Notes under the pieces: generated by a model | Databases searched by the model: none | What the model was told of the DNA's origin: nothing | What the model saw: the letters and a program-made list of their open reading frames with translations, nothing else | Translations under genes and position numbers: made by a program | Assembly: GCF_000737715.1 (NCBI RefSeq) | Contig: NZ_JPRN01000010.1 | Span: forward strand, 62,001-126,000 | Origin: Chryseobacterium sp. JM1 | Lineage (GTDB): Bacteria > Bacteroidota > Bacteroidia > Flavobacteriales > Weeksellaceae | Direction: 5' to 3' | DNA length: 64,000 bases | In this document: positions 35,440 to 44,103 of the stretch, piece after piece | How the letters are laid out: each line of letters opens with the position of its first letter | Position numbering within the stretch: position 1 is the stretch's first letter

Positions 35440-35815
35440 TAGGGTTTGGGAAGACGATATGCGAGGCTTGGAGATACCGGGTTGAAGGATCAAATATCTT
35501 TAGTGTTTAAGATTTTTTTGTAGTTATTAGTTTCGAGTTTTCGGGTTTGAGAGTCGGAGAGTTTGAGGATTTTAGAGTAAGGGAGTTGTTAGTTGCTGGA
35601 TCCAATCTCGGAACCCGGAACTCGCATCCCGAAACATATCTGAAATCTGATGTCTAAAATCTTGATTGACTTCGTCGAACTGACGTTTCTTGGCTCTTGT
35701 TTCTTAAATTCACTATTCACTAGCGAAGCAAATTCACCATTGACACTTCCCCCCCGACCTTTAAAAATCTCATGTCTGAAATCTGGTATCTGATGTCTAA
35801 AATCTTGACTCTATC
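35440..35815. repeat. Modular degenerate intergenic repeat (family A, inverted), longest copy
   Basis: It fills most of the 685-base gap between hcp3 and tssR. Modules in reverse order include GTTTGAGAGTCGGAGAGTTTG, GTTGTTAGTTGCTGGAT, GGAACCCGGAACTCGCATCC with CGAAACATATCTGAAATC, TTCTTGGCTCTTGTTTCTTA, then AGCGAAGCAAATTCACCATTG and two ATCTGATGTCTAAAATCTTG words. They are the reverse complements of those at 13905-14195. No ORF or mobile-element gene is visible. Confidence 0.65.
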
Positions 35816-35823
35816 TTCTCACA

Positions 35824-35852
35824 AAAAAAGCAGAAGTAAAACTCCTGCTTTT
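35824..35852 (-). terminator. Terminator after tssR
   Basis: AAAAGCAG and CTGCTTTT form the outer stem with AGT / ACT pairs inside, followed by T residues on the minus strand. Confidence 0.75.
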
Positions 35853-35875
35853 GATATCATCAAATTAGTGACTGA

Positions 35876-38275
35876 TTAATGCTTTGTGTATTCCGGCTCT
35901 TCAATAATCTGAGTGGTTGGCATAAAGTATTCATTAAGCCAATAGAATGTCTGTCCGTTCTGCTGAATCTTCACTGCAGGATTGTTTCTGTGGGAAAGCA
36001 TTCTCTCTGCCAGTAATTTATAATCCTTGAAATACTTTCTTACCGTTTCTTTTAAAACGATTTTAGGTTTCTTCCAGCCTTTAAGCTTGTATTTTGACAT
36101 CAGCTCTTCTTCAGAATTGTCAAACCCTGTACTTAATCCTACTGCATAAGACATTGGCTTTTCATACAGTTCAGATTTATCAAGGAATGTTAAAGTAGGA
36201 TTATACTTTTTAAGGATCCTGATATACTCTTTAATTGCTGTAGCCTGGTTAAAGTCCGCTCTTTCAGGTTGCGTCTTAAGATGAACTTCTGTATAGAAAT
36301 TCTTCAGGTTGTCATATTCTGTTTCAGAGATAAGAATCCCTTTCTCAATATTCGGTTTTACCTCTTTCAATTCTTTAGGGATATATCCTTTTACCAGGAA
36401 TGGATTTCCGTAGTTGATAAGCTGTGCTGCAATTCCCGCAGAAACCGGATTGGTAAGGCCCGGAAACAGATATTTGTATTTAAGATCTACATCTGTTCTT
36501 CCCGCTCCTACAGAAGAGTGGAAATATTCATTCAGTGATTTGTCAATGGTTTGATTGTCCAGAGTAACCTGTGCAATAAGACTGTCTACCGATTTTTTCA
36601 AATAACCGGGTGTTGCAACATCACCTTTTTTAGGGAAAATGACAAATCCCTGGGACATACTCTGTTTTGGATAATCCAGAGAGAAGAATCCGGCATCACC
36701 TTCTACAAGGCTAAAGTTATTTTTAGTAAGAACATCATTTTGGTTAATGATCTTTTGTTTTTTAAGTTCAGCAATATTTTTCGCAGTATTGGTCACTACA
36801 TTTTCAGCCATCAATACAAAATCATTGTAGGTATCAGCTGATCTTGCACTGGTCTGGAACATGATCAGTCTGGCCTGCGCCTGTGTAAGGGAACTGATCA
36901 CGCTGTACATATTTCCGCTCTGGTTGGCAGAAGTACCTACAGTCACTACGATATTGGTTTCATCCGGAACGTTGGAAAGAAGGTTTCCTGCAGCAGTAAG
37001 CGCTTCTCCTACCGGCTGGTATCCGCTGTTGCTCGCACAGTTCATTTCATTCGTTCTTTCGGTAATGAAAGTGGTGATCTTGCTGTAATCCCTGTTCAGA
37101 TTGGAAACCAAAACGTTTTCTCCACATGGATTATTTTTATACAAAACAACGCCATACTTTACGTCATTGAAATAAGAAGGTTTTTCAAATCTAAGCTGTA
37201 GATCCTGAAGTAAGGATTTTACGATAGGTGCATAAGGCGTATTGGGAGCACTTACATCAAGCGCAAAAACGATATTGATATTTTTATTTCTCTCTGTAAT
37301 CTCTCTGTAACGGTCAAAATAAATTTCCTCACCCAGAACATTGAAAATATAGTTTTTGCTGTAGTCTAAGATGTTGGTAAAATATTTTGTTTTGGAATCC
37401 GGTGTCGGAGCTTCATTCAAAGCAAGGCTTACAGGATAGATGTTCTCGAGAGGTGTTCTCTTATGGGTATCTGTAAGAAGAATAGCTGTTCTGCTTTCGG
37501 AATCTGCTGCCCCCGGATATCCTTCATGGATTCCTAAAGCAGACTCGGTAACTTTGGTGTCATTTTTAATTTTTATTGCAGAACGCTCGCCCCATGCAGA
37601 AATCACGTTGGAATCCACCCATCCATAAAGGCTGGTACTGATGCTGTCCATATCAATGGAAGGTTTTTTACCGACGAGAAAACGTTTATTATTTTCCGCC
37701 TGTTTATAGACGTATACCATCTGTCCGTTTGGAATTTTCACATTGGCTGTCTCTATAAGACTTGGTGAGTTGAACACCATGATAGAGTCATTCTTGTAAT
37801 ATCTTTCCGCACTTCGGATAACTTCGCTGTTATTCGGAACTACGGCTACTCTTACCGGATATCCGGTCTTTTCGCTTTTTAAAGAACTGTTCCATAAAAG
37901 CAGTTCTGATTCCGGGATCCAGCCATAGGTTTTAATGGATTTAGACGAAACTTTTTTCATTAAAGCATCCGGAACATATTCCGCCACTTTCACCATTCCG
38001 TCTCTATTTTTAAGAACCATCAAAGGTTCAAGGAACTTCACTTCTTTGTAAGACTTTTCGTCGCTTTTATCGAGATAGGCCGTATTTCTTGACCGGTCTG
38101 AAATGACGATCCAGGGAGTGGCTTTTTTCGGGTATCCGTTTACTACCGGAGAATTGTCTACCTGTCCGTATTTAGAAGGCTCTGGTGTTCTTTTGGATGG
38201 CAGCTTCACCTGACAACTCGTTATTAATACCGATAAACCTATGTAATATGCTGCTAGAGGAAATTTATTTTTCAT
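35876..38275 (-). CDS. tssR: T6SS-iii outer-membrane-associated lipoprotein TssR
   Basis: A 799-residue lipoprotein (signal peptide, lipobox LITSC) with two SH3-like stretches in the first 230 residues (each ending in a YGWIPES / YGWVDSN turn). A von Willebrand factor A-like domain lies in the middle (INIVFALDVSAPNTPYAPIV, then TNIVVTVGTSANQSG). A long C-terminal region ends near TFYWLNEYFMPTTQII. This is the architecture I know for TssR of Bacteroidota T6SS-iii, part of the membrane complex that replaces TssJLM. It follows tssP by 45 bases in one operon. Confidence 0.85.
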   Translation of the reverse strand: MKNKFPLAAYYIGLSVLITSCQVKLPSKRTPEPSKYGQVDNSPVVNGYPKKATPWIVISDRSRNTAYLDKSDEKSYKEVKFLEPLMVLKNRDGMVKVAEYVPDALMKKVSSKSIKTYGWIPESELLLWNSSLKSEKTGYPVRVAVVPNNSEVIRSAERYYKNDSIMVFNSPSLIETANVKIPNGQMVYVYKQAENNKRFLVGKKPSIDMDSISTSLYGWVDSNVISAWGERSAIKIKNDTKVTESALGIHEGYPGAADSESRTAILLTDTHKRTPLENIYPVSLALNEAPTPDSKTKYFTNILDYSKNYIFNVLGEEIYFDRYREITERNKNINIVFALDVSAPNTPYAPIVKSLLQDLQLRFEKPSYFNDVKYGVVLYKNNPCGENVLVSNLNRDYSKITTFITERTNEMNCASNSGYQPVGEALTAAGNLLSNVPDETNIVVTVGTSANQSGNMYSVISSLTQAQARLIMFQTSARSADTYNDFVLMAENVVTNTAKNIAELKKQKIINQNDVLTKNNFSLVEGDAGFFSLDYPKQSMSQGFVIFPKKGDVATPGYLKKSVDSLIAQVTLDNQTIDKSLNEYFHSSVGAGRTDVDLKYKYLFPGLTNPVSAGIAAQLINYGNPFLVKGYIPKELKEVKPNIEKGILISETEYDNLKNFYTEVHLKTQPERADFNQATAIKEYIRILKKYNPTLTFLDKSELYEKPMSYAVGLSTGFDNSEEELMSKYKLKGWKKPKIVLKETVRKYFKDYKLLAERMLSHRNNPAVKIQQNGQTFYWLNEYFMPTTQIIEEPEYTKH

Positions 38276-38320
38276 CCTATTTTATTTTAATGATTGGTGT
38301 GTCCGGAACTCCGGATCCTT

Positions 38321-39229
38321 TTATTTGCTTTGGTTGATGTCAACTTTGGTTACACAGCTCTGCTTGTCGTCAAAGTTTACTTTTACAGTCTGGATCACAA
38401 CGTTTTTATCAAACTGAAGTCCGGCACAGTACATATAGAAATTGTTAGCTTTACTGTCGCTTACTTTTACCACTGTATTTTCATTGTTACACAGATACTT
38501 ATTCAACAGGTAGTTGTAATGCATATTAAAACTGTTTCCGTTGGCAATCTGCTGCAGGTGGTACTTGAAATCGTCGTCAATCAGTTTGTAAGAATCTTCT
38601 ACAGGTACCTCCTCCTCTTCTAAAGAATTATAGGCAGGAATAATTCTGATGTTGTGATAAATAGGCTCTTCGCTTTCCTCTGTGTACAGTGCCACACGGT
38701 AATCACCCGGTTTTTTGTAGGAATAGAATGCCAGTTTTTCTTTAGAATCCGTATTTCCGGTTTCGCCGAATTTCCATGCAAAACGTGTCGCATCCGAAAC
38801 AGCACGGAACTGTACATTTTCATACTGTCTGGCTTCCGACTGAGCTTCGATCAGTGTGATGCTCTTTATCGTATCTTTTACCTTCTGGGCTCTTGAAGAT
38901 ACCATTACGGGGATCGTTTTGGTGTATTTATTATCAATAAGCAAACTTATCAGATAATAGCCGGGTTTGTTGTAAAAATGGATCCCTGTGCTTTTGTCAG
39001 AGGTTGTCCCGTCTCCAAAATTCCATCTTTTGGTTTTCGCGAATTTGGTATGGTCCTCAAATAACAGCGTATCTCCTACAGATAGTGTAGTTGGGCTTAC
39101 GATTCCTACAATATCATCGGCAGAATGGATGACTTTTTTCTGCAGCCATAGCGCAATGAGAGCCGCAATGAGCAGCGTTGCGATAACACCGATAATAATG
39201 TTCTTTTTGTTTTTTTGAAAATAATTCAT
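38321..39229 (-). CDS. tssP: T6SS-iii membrane-complex protein TssP (PKD domains)
   Basis: A 302-residue protein with one N-terminal span (NIIIGVIATLLIAALIALWL) and a periplasmic part of two PKD-like domains (KRWNFGDGTTSDKSTGIHFY with a following YNKPGYY turn; FAWKFGETGNTDSKEKLAFY with YKKPGDY). An alpha/beta C-terminal domain follows from about 210. This fits TssP of the T6SS-iii. It probably bridges inner membrane and the outer-membrane TssR within the trans-envelope complex. Confidence 0.82.
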   Translation of the reverse strand: MNYFQKNKKNIIIGVIATLLIAALIALWLQKKVIHSADDIVGIVSPTTLSVGDTLLFEDHTKFAKTKRWNFGDGTTSDKSTGIHFYNKPGYYLISLLIDNKYTKTIPVMVSSRAQKVKDTIKSITLIEAQSEARQYENVQFRAVSDATRFAWKFGETGNTDSKEKLAFYSYKKPGDYRVALYTEESEEPIYHNIRIIPAYNSLEEEEVPVEDSYKLIDDDFKYHLQQIANGNSFNMHYNYLLNKYLCNNENTVVKVSDSKANNFYMYCAGLQFDKNVVIQTVKVNFDDKQSCVTKVDINQSK

Positions 39230-39278
39230 AGTTAAGTGATTGTGATGTGTTTTATTCCTTTAATGTTTATTTCTCTGA

Positions 39279-39803
39279 TTACTGAGTTCTTTCCCTTCTG
39301 GCATTTTCTCTTTCATTAATGTAGCTCTGCTTATTTTTAAAACCAATTCTGCAGTCATCAAGCTCTTTCTCAAATCTTTTCACATCTTCTGTGGTTGTAG
39401 AAATAATTTTTTTGTCATCAAAGTACATTTTGTAGAATTTTGCGATCTGTGGATAGGCATCTTTACGGATATCCACGACATCTTTGCCATGAAAATAGCT
39501 CGCAAGACCATTGATGTTCTGAGAGATATTATCCTCCACAAAAGGTTCCGGAGATTTATCCCGGATTCTGCTGATTCCTACATAAGCACTGTCCATCAGA
39601 GGCTGTAAAAGCTTCTGTTCGCTTTCGAACGCTTTTTTCTGTTCAATACTCTCTATTCCTCTGATATCTTCATCTGAAAATGGGGATTCAAACCCTTTTA
39701 AAAAGATGACCCCGAGGAATATCATAGCGGCTAAAAGCATCAGTATTAAATAAAGAAACTGATAATGCCTTTCTTTTTTGGATAATGTAACATGTCCCTG
39801 CAT
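39279..39803 (-). CDS. tssO: T6SS-iii inner-membrane protein TssO
   Basis: A 174-residue protein with a short cytoplasmic N-terminus, one span (FLYLILMLLAAMIFLGVIFL) and a helical periplasmic tail ending in a charged Glu/Arg-rich segment. Size, topology and position before tssP fit TssO. A conserved feature shared with the upstream neighbour is a terminal ELDDCR/DLDDCS motif with one cysteine. It is the second gene of the tssO-like/tssO/tssP/tssR operon. Confidence 0.65.
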   Translation of the reverse strand: MQGHVTLSKKERHYQFLYLILMLLAAMIFLGVIFLKGFESPFSDEDIRGIESIEQKKAFESEQKLLQPLMDSAYVGISRIRDKSPEPFVEDNISQNINGLASYFHGKDVVDIRKDAYPQIAKFYKMYFDDKKIISTTTEDVKRFEKELDDCRIGFKNKQSYINERENARRERTQ

Positions 39804-39822
39804 ATGTTTTCTTTTTTATTAA

Positions 39823-40356
39823 TTATCTGCCTCTAGGTCCTGTAAAATGTCTTGTAGGATCTTTTTTAAGTTCTTTATTGGCATTTTTCATCTTCTGCGA
39901 ACAGTCATCAAGATCTCTTACCACCATCTTTTTATTGTACTCCACTTCCAGAATATTGTTTTTTAAACTCAGCATCGGTCCTATCTGTTTCATCAGAACC
40001 GCATAATGTTTAAAATTATCAGCGCTGTCTTTGCCCATAGCATTTCTTGCATCTGCCACATCATCCATAATGCTGGTTTTAAGGAAGGCTTCACTTTTTA
40101 CCTGGCCCTGATTGAGTTGGTTCATTTTATTGTAGATATTTTCTACATGATCTCTAAGAACGTCGCCGCGGCGCATCAGTTCTTTATAAGCTTCTGCTTG
40201 TCTGGTAATTCCTTCCCGTTGTATACTGTAGCTTTTAAAAAAGAGAAATAAACACAGAAAAGATACCACCGAGAGAACGGCGAATGATAGAATAAACTTC
40301 CAAATGCCTACTCTGACGTCAGATTTGTTTAATTTTTTTTCCCTGTTAGAAGACAT
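39823..40356 (-). CDS. TssO-like membrane protein, first gene of the tss operon
   Basis: A 177-residue protein (start at 40356, MSSNREKKLNKSD; the open frame runs 40 codons further, across the likely promoter). It has one N-terminal span (FILSFAVLSVVSFLCLFLFF) and a helical periplasmic tail with VVRDLDDCSQKM. The same layout and the xDLDDC-type motif occur in the adjacent TssO, suggesting a tandem duplication with functional divergence. It is probably a subunit of the T6SS membrane complex. Confidence 0.6.
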   Translation of the reverse strand: MSSNREKKLNKSDVRVGIWKFILSFAVLSVVSFLCLFLFFKSYSIQREGITRQAEAYKELMRRGDVLRDHVENIYNKMNQLNQGQVKSEAFLKTSIMDDVADARNAMGKDSADNFKHYAVLMKQIGPMLSLKNNILEVEYNKKMVVRDLDDCSQKMKNANKELKKDPTRHFTGPRGR

Positions 40357-40381
40357 ATATTTGCGATTTGTTTGGCCTGTG

Positions 40382-40410
40382 AAAATATAAAAAAAAATTT
40401 TTATGTACAA
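40382..40410 (-). promoter_or_regulatory. Promoter of the tss operon
   Basis: On the minus strand TTG and TATATTTT are separated by 18 bases, close to the -33/-7 flavobacterial promoter. An AATACGTATT palindrome abuts the -33 side. There is no GTAG-N5-CTAC operator here, so this operon is not controlled like the hcp genes. Another palindrome, CCTAAATTAGG, lies at 40485-40495 before the divergent regulator. Confidence 0.45.
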
Positions 40411-40536
40411 TACGTATTTTCCCCAGGCGATTTTCGGGAAAACCCTATTTAACCTAAGTTTAATTTCCACTTTCATTAGTTTTTCCTAAATTAGGCCTCT
40501 GAATTTTAAATATCTTATACCAAATCGATATTAAAA

Positions 40537-41208
40537 GTGAGTAAATTATTATCAAACACAGTAAGGTTTTCTATAGCAGACAGTGATTTTTACTTTAAGA
40601 AGATCATGATCAAAACGCTTATGGAAAATCCCTTCTATATGCTTCTGAATGACTGTAACAACGGCCATGAGCTTGTGAACAGGATTTACAGGAGACAGGA
40701 AGATGTGTTTATCATAGAACTGTTTATGCCTGTCTTAAGCGGTATAGAAGCCATTAAATACATCCGGAAAAACAATACGGAAACGCCTATCGTTACTTAT
40801 TCCAGTACCTATCAGGAAGATATGGCTGAAATCCTTTCAAAAATCCCCAACGTTTATTACTGCGAAAAAAAGAGTACCATCATCAAAGATCTCATCAAGG
40901 GCAGCATTGCTTCAGACAGCTTCGATTATGAGAAATATTCCAAAGAATGGGAGCAGCAGCCACTTGCTGTGCAAAACTATATGGAAAGGCAGAAAAAGGG
41001 CCAGGAAGAGCTCAATCCTACCGAAATCCAGCTGATGAAATTCTGTTACGAAGGCTACAGCAACAAAGAAATTGCAGAAAAACTAAACCTCAGTACACGT
41101 ACCATCGACACGTATATCAACAGGTTGACGGAAAAACTGGGACTTAAAACAAAACTGCATCTCATCAGGTTCTGCGTGGAAAACGGCTACTACAATTCCA
41201 GCATGTAG
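40537..41208 (+). CDS. LuxR-type response regulator with Glu at the phospho-site
   Basis: A 223-residue regulator starting at GTG. The receiver-like domain (1-125) has ADSD in place of the usual acidic pair and FIIELFMPVLSG, where Glu61 occupies the phospho-Asp position; a Lys remains in YYCEKKST. The C-terminal LuxR/FixJ helix-turn-helix is canonical (LNPTEIQLMKFCYEGYSNKE, NLSTRTIDTYINRL). Glu for Asp often mimics the active state, so it may act without a kinase. It is divergent from the tss operon, making T6SS control, possibly at the hcp operators, a good hypothesis. Confidence 0.85.
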   Translation: MSKLLSNTVRFSIADSDFYFKKIMIKTLMENPFYMLLNDCNNGHELVNRIYRRQEDVFIIELFMPVLSGIEAIKYIRKNNTETPIVTYSSTYQEDMAEILSKIPNVYYCEKKSTIIKDLIKGSIASDSFDYEKYSKEWEQQPLAVQNYMERQKKGQEELNPTEIQLMKFCYEGYSNKEIAEKLNLSTRTIDTYINRLTEKLGLKTKLHLIRFCVENGYYNSSM

Positions 41209-41308
41209 AGAGATTTAATGTAATATTAATATTGGGTAAACAGGAAAACTCCAACTCTTTAAACAAAAATATTTTGCCACTAATTTGCTAGTATTCAATT
41301 TTTTTAAC

Positions 41309-41316
41309 TAAATTTG
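41309..41316 (+). promoter_or_regulatory. -7 box of the HU gene
   Basis: TAAATTTG matches TAnnTTTG, 30 bases before the ATG, with a TTTG about 21 bases upstream. Confidence 0.6.
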
Positions 41317-41346
41317 CACACCTAAAATTTAAAATTAAAAAAGGAA

Positions 41347-41637
41347 ATGACAAAGGCAGAATTGGTAAACACCATCTCAAATAAGTTGGGAACAGAAAAG
41401 AATGAAACACAGAAAGTTGTAGAAGCTTTTATGCAGGAGATCAGGACTTCTATGTATAATGGGGATAACGTTTATCTGAGAGGTTTTGGATCTTTTATCA
41501 TTAAAACAAGAGCTGCTAAAACAGGAAGAAATATTTCTAAGAACACTGCAATTGAGATTCCTGCTCATAACATTCCTGCTTTCAAACCTTCAAAATCTTT
41601 TGTTGAGAAAGTAAAAACTAAAGTCGCAGTAAAATAA
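41347..41637 (+). CDS. HU family DNA-binding protein
   Basis: A 96-residue histone-like protein with the HU/IHF fold: helical N-terminus (MTKAELVNTISNKLGTEKNE), the conserved turn VYLRGFGSFIIKTRAAKTGR and a DNA-binding arm ending in IPAHNIPAFKPSKSF. The arm has the intercalating-proline region (NTAIEIPAHNIPAFKPS). It compacts and bends DNA as a dimer. It is followed by the bS22-like microprotein and RNase E/G gene in one direction. Confidence 0.93.
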   Translation: MTKAELVNTISNKLGTEKNETQKVVEAFMQEIRTSMYNGDNVYLRGFGSFIIKTRAAKTGRNISKNTAIEIPAHNIPAFKPSKSFVEKVKTKVAVK

Positions 41638-41679
41638 AACATTAACTGAATATTAACTAGTTACTAAAAAATTAAAATT

Positions 41680-41769
41680 ATGCCAAGCGGAAAGAAAAGA
41701 AAAAGACACAAGGTTGCAACTCACAAGAGAAAGAAAAGAAGAAGAGCAAACAGACATAAGAAAAAATAA
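41680..41769 (+). CDS. bS22/AURKAIP1-COX24-like ribosomal microprotein
   Basis: A 29-codon ORF rich in Lys, Arg and His (MPSGKKRKRHKVATHKRKKR then RRANRHKKK). Its pattern, with a KRKRHKxxTHKRKKR core, matches the AURKAIP1/COX24-domain small proteins related to mitochondrial mS38 and mycobacterial bS22, which sit in the small ribosomal subunit near the decoding site. It is between HU and rng and ends in a strong terminator. It is too short for ORF callers with usual cutoffs. Confidence 0.75.
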   Translation: MPSGKKRKRHKVATHKRKKRRRANRHKKK

Positions 41770-41799
41770 TCTCTTTTTCTCGAGATTTACAATATAATA

Positions 41800-41846
41800 A
41801 TATAGTTGGTGTTTTTAATTATTTAAAGTTCACCGACTATATTTTT
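41800..41846 (+). terminator. Terminator after the bS22-like ORF
   Basis: ATATAGTTGGTG and CACCGACTATAT pair over 12 bp with one G-T, then a T run. Confidence 0.8.
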
Positions 41847-42003
41847 GTTTGCAACTATAAGATTCCGGGGCAAACATGGGCTTTTGCAGATATTTTTAAA
41901 AAGATAGAGCATTTTCGTTCAAAATTCTTATATTTAATATTATTTATTTGCTAAAAAATACGCCAGTTCCCTATAATCTTAATAATTTTTATCTTATAAC
42001 AAA

Positions 42004-43563
42004 ATGAAGAAAGAACTAATAGTTTCGCATGAAGATGATCTTACAAAGATTGCACTGCTGGAAGACGGAAGACTATGTGAACTTCATGAGCAAGAGGACA
42101 AAAGCGAATTTATAGTTGGAGATCTGTTTGTAGGAAGAGTAAAAAAACTGGCACCTAACCTGAATGCAGCATTCGTAAATATCGGGTACGATAAGGATGC
42201 ATTCCTGCATTATCAGGATCTGGGACCACAGTATCTTACCTACAGAAAGTTTTTAAAAGATACTATTTCTAAAAAACAGAGCACTTCAAGCTTAAAAAAT
42301 TTCGAGATACAACCCGAAATAGACAAAAACGGAACCGTAGACAAAGTCATTGCCAAAGACGATCTCGTTCTGCTTCAGATCACCAAAGAACCCATTTCTA
42401 CAAAAGGTCCCAGGATCTCTACCCAGGTTTCTTTGACAGGACGTTTTCTGGTCCTGATCCCTTTCGACAACAAAGTTTCCATTTCCAAAAAAATCAGAAC
42501 CACTGAGGAAAAAGAAAGACTGAAAACCCTTATCGACAGCATCAAACCAGAAGGTTTTGGAGTCATCATAAGAACAGTAGCGGAAGGAAAAAAAGTAGCA
42601 GACCTTCACAATGACATGAATCAGCTGATCCAGAAATGGGAAACTACATTCAAAAACATTCAGAAAAGTAAGGTTCCGGCCAGAGTTTTAAGCGAAGAAG
42701 ACAAAGCTTCAGCTATTTTAAGGGACAATTTCAACCAGGATTTCGTGAGCATCATCTGTGACGATGAGCAAATGGTAGACGAAATGACCAACTATGTGGA
42801 GGTCATAGCCCCTGAAAAAAAGAATATTGTTCAGTTTTACAATTCCCACATTCCTCTTCTCGAATATTACAACGTTGAAAAACAACTCAAACAGAGTTTT
42901 GGTAAACACGTTAATATTCCAAGTTCAAAAGGTGCTTACCTCGTTATTGAACACACAGAAGCTCTTCACGTCGTTGACGTCAACTCCGGAAACAATATCA
43001 CTACCGGAACTGCCGTAAACAAAGAACACGCTCTGAAAGTGAACAAGATGGCAGCCACCGAAATCGCCAGACAGCTTCGTCTCCGGGATATGGGAGGCAT
43101 CATTGTAATCGACTTCATCGATATGCAGAATCCCGACCACAGAAGGGATCTCTACGAACACCTGAAAGAAGAAATGAAGCGCGACAAAGCTCGCCACAAA
43201 ATTCTTCCTCCGAGCAAGTTTGGACTGATTCAGATCACCAGACAAAGAAACCGCCCGGAAAAACAGATTGAAACCAAAGAAGAAAACCCGAACAAAGACG
43301 GAGAAATCGTAGCTCCGATCGTAATCGTGGAAAGAATGGGTGAAACGCTCAGAAGCATCCTGCAGAAAGAGAAAGGAAAGATTTTCCTGCATGTACACCC
43401 TTTCGTGGAAGCCTACCTTACCAAAGGCATCAAAAGTATCCAGATGAAATGGTTCATTAAATACAAAAAATGGGTAACCATCATCCCAAGGGATTCTTTT
43501 AAATATTTAGAATATAAAATTTACAATTCGAAGAAAGAAGAATTGATAGAATTTTCTAATTAA
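42004..43563 (+). CDS. rng: Ribonuclease E/G family protein
   Basis: A 519-residue RNase G-like endoribonuclease with an N-terminal S1 domain (from VGDLFVGRVKKLAPNLNAAF), the 5'-sensor/RNase H-like core, and the DNase I-like catalytic part with LHVVDVNSGNN and GGIIVIDFIDM providing the metal-binding Asp residues. The Zn-link cysteines (CPxCxGxG) expected before ERMGETLRSIL are absent: that region reads NKDGEIVAPIVIVERMG. The last 60 residues form a small terminal domain. It lacks the long disordered RNase E tail, so it is a housekeeping RNase G for rRNA and mRNA processing. Confidence 0.92.
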   Translation: MKKELIVSHEDDLTKIALLEDGRLCELHEQEDKSEFIVGDLFVGRVKKLAPNLNAAFVNIGYDKDAFLHYQDLGPQYLTYRKFLKDTISKKQSTSSLKNFEIQPEIDKNGTVDKVIAKDDLVLLQITKEPISTKGPRISTQVSLTGRFLVLIPFDNKVSISKKIRTTEEKERLKTLIDSIKPEGFGVIIRTVAEGKKVADLHNDMNQLIQKWETTFKNIQKSKVPARVLSEEDKASAILRDNFNQDFVSIICDDEQMVDEMTNYVEVIAPEKKNIVQFYNSHIPLLEYYNVEKQLKQSFGKHVNIPSSKGAYLVIEHTEALHVVDVNSGNNITTGTAVNKEHALKVNKMAATEIARQLRLRDMGGIIVIDFIDMQNPDHRRDLYEHLKEEMKRDKARHKILPPSKFGLIQITRQRNRPEKQIETKEENPNKDGEIVAPIVIVERMGETLRSILQKEKGKIFLHVHPFVEAYLTKGIKSIQMKWFIKYKKWVTIIPRDSFKYLEYKIYNSKKEELIEFSN

Positions 43564-43573
43564 GACAAAATTT

Positions 43574-43604
43574 AAACCTCCGGCTCTATGCTGGAGGTTT
43601 TTTC
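43574..43604 (+). terminator. Terminator after rng
   Basis: AAACCTCC and GGAGGTTT flank an 11-base loop and run into T residues. Confidence 0.85.
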
Positions 43605-43629
43605 GTTAAATTGCTTTTAAAATGAGCCG

Positions 43630-44061
43630 ATGAAACGTTTACTATTACAATCAGTTCCATTAACCATCATTGCTATGACACTTTTTACAAAGCGGTGGCT
43701 CGTACTTCCGGTGGATGCTGGCAACACATCCATGTCGGGGTTTCCTTTTCCTTTCATTGCGGATGGATGGCATACTTCATTATCTTATCAGATTTTCATC
43801 ATCGAATTTCTAGCAGACTTTTTTATCCATCTTTTACTTTGGACATTGATTTTATTTCTGATCAATAAATACCTCTTTGCTATAAAAATCCCAAAAGTTT
43901 TAAATAGTATCATCTGGGGACTGGCTATTATTATTTCAGGATTGGCAATTTTTATAGCTTCAATGCCAGACCAGATCATTCAACTGAAAAGAGACTGGGA
44001 CATACAAACTTTAGTAAATTCAGGGTACCGCTTTATTTGGCAAGAACAACCACGACAATAA
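43630..44061 (+). CDS. Membrane protein of unknown function
   Basis: A 143-residue hydrophobic protein with about four spans: LLLQSVPLTIIAMTLFTKRW, FIIEFLADFFIHLLLWTLIL with a following LINKYLF turn, and NSIIWGLAIIISGLAIFIAS. It is monocistronic between two terminator-like gaps and 42 bases before an OsmC gene. I do not recognise a family. Confidence 0.6.
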   Translation: MKRLLLQSVPLTIIAMTLFTKRWLVLPVDAGNTSMSGFPFPFIADGWHTSLSYQIFIIEFLADFFIHLLLWTLILFLINKYLFAIKIPKVLNSIIWGLAIIISGLAIFIASMPDQIIQLKRDWDIQTLVNSGYRFIWQEQPRQ

Positions 44062-44103
44062 AAATCATTTCGCAACAATACATAACTACAATACTTTACA
44101 ATA

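Noticed and set aside
42925-43398. 157-codon minus-strand frame inside rng
   Set aside because: It is antisense to the catalytic region of RNase E/G, whose motifs are intact.
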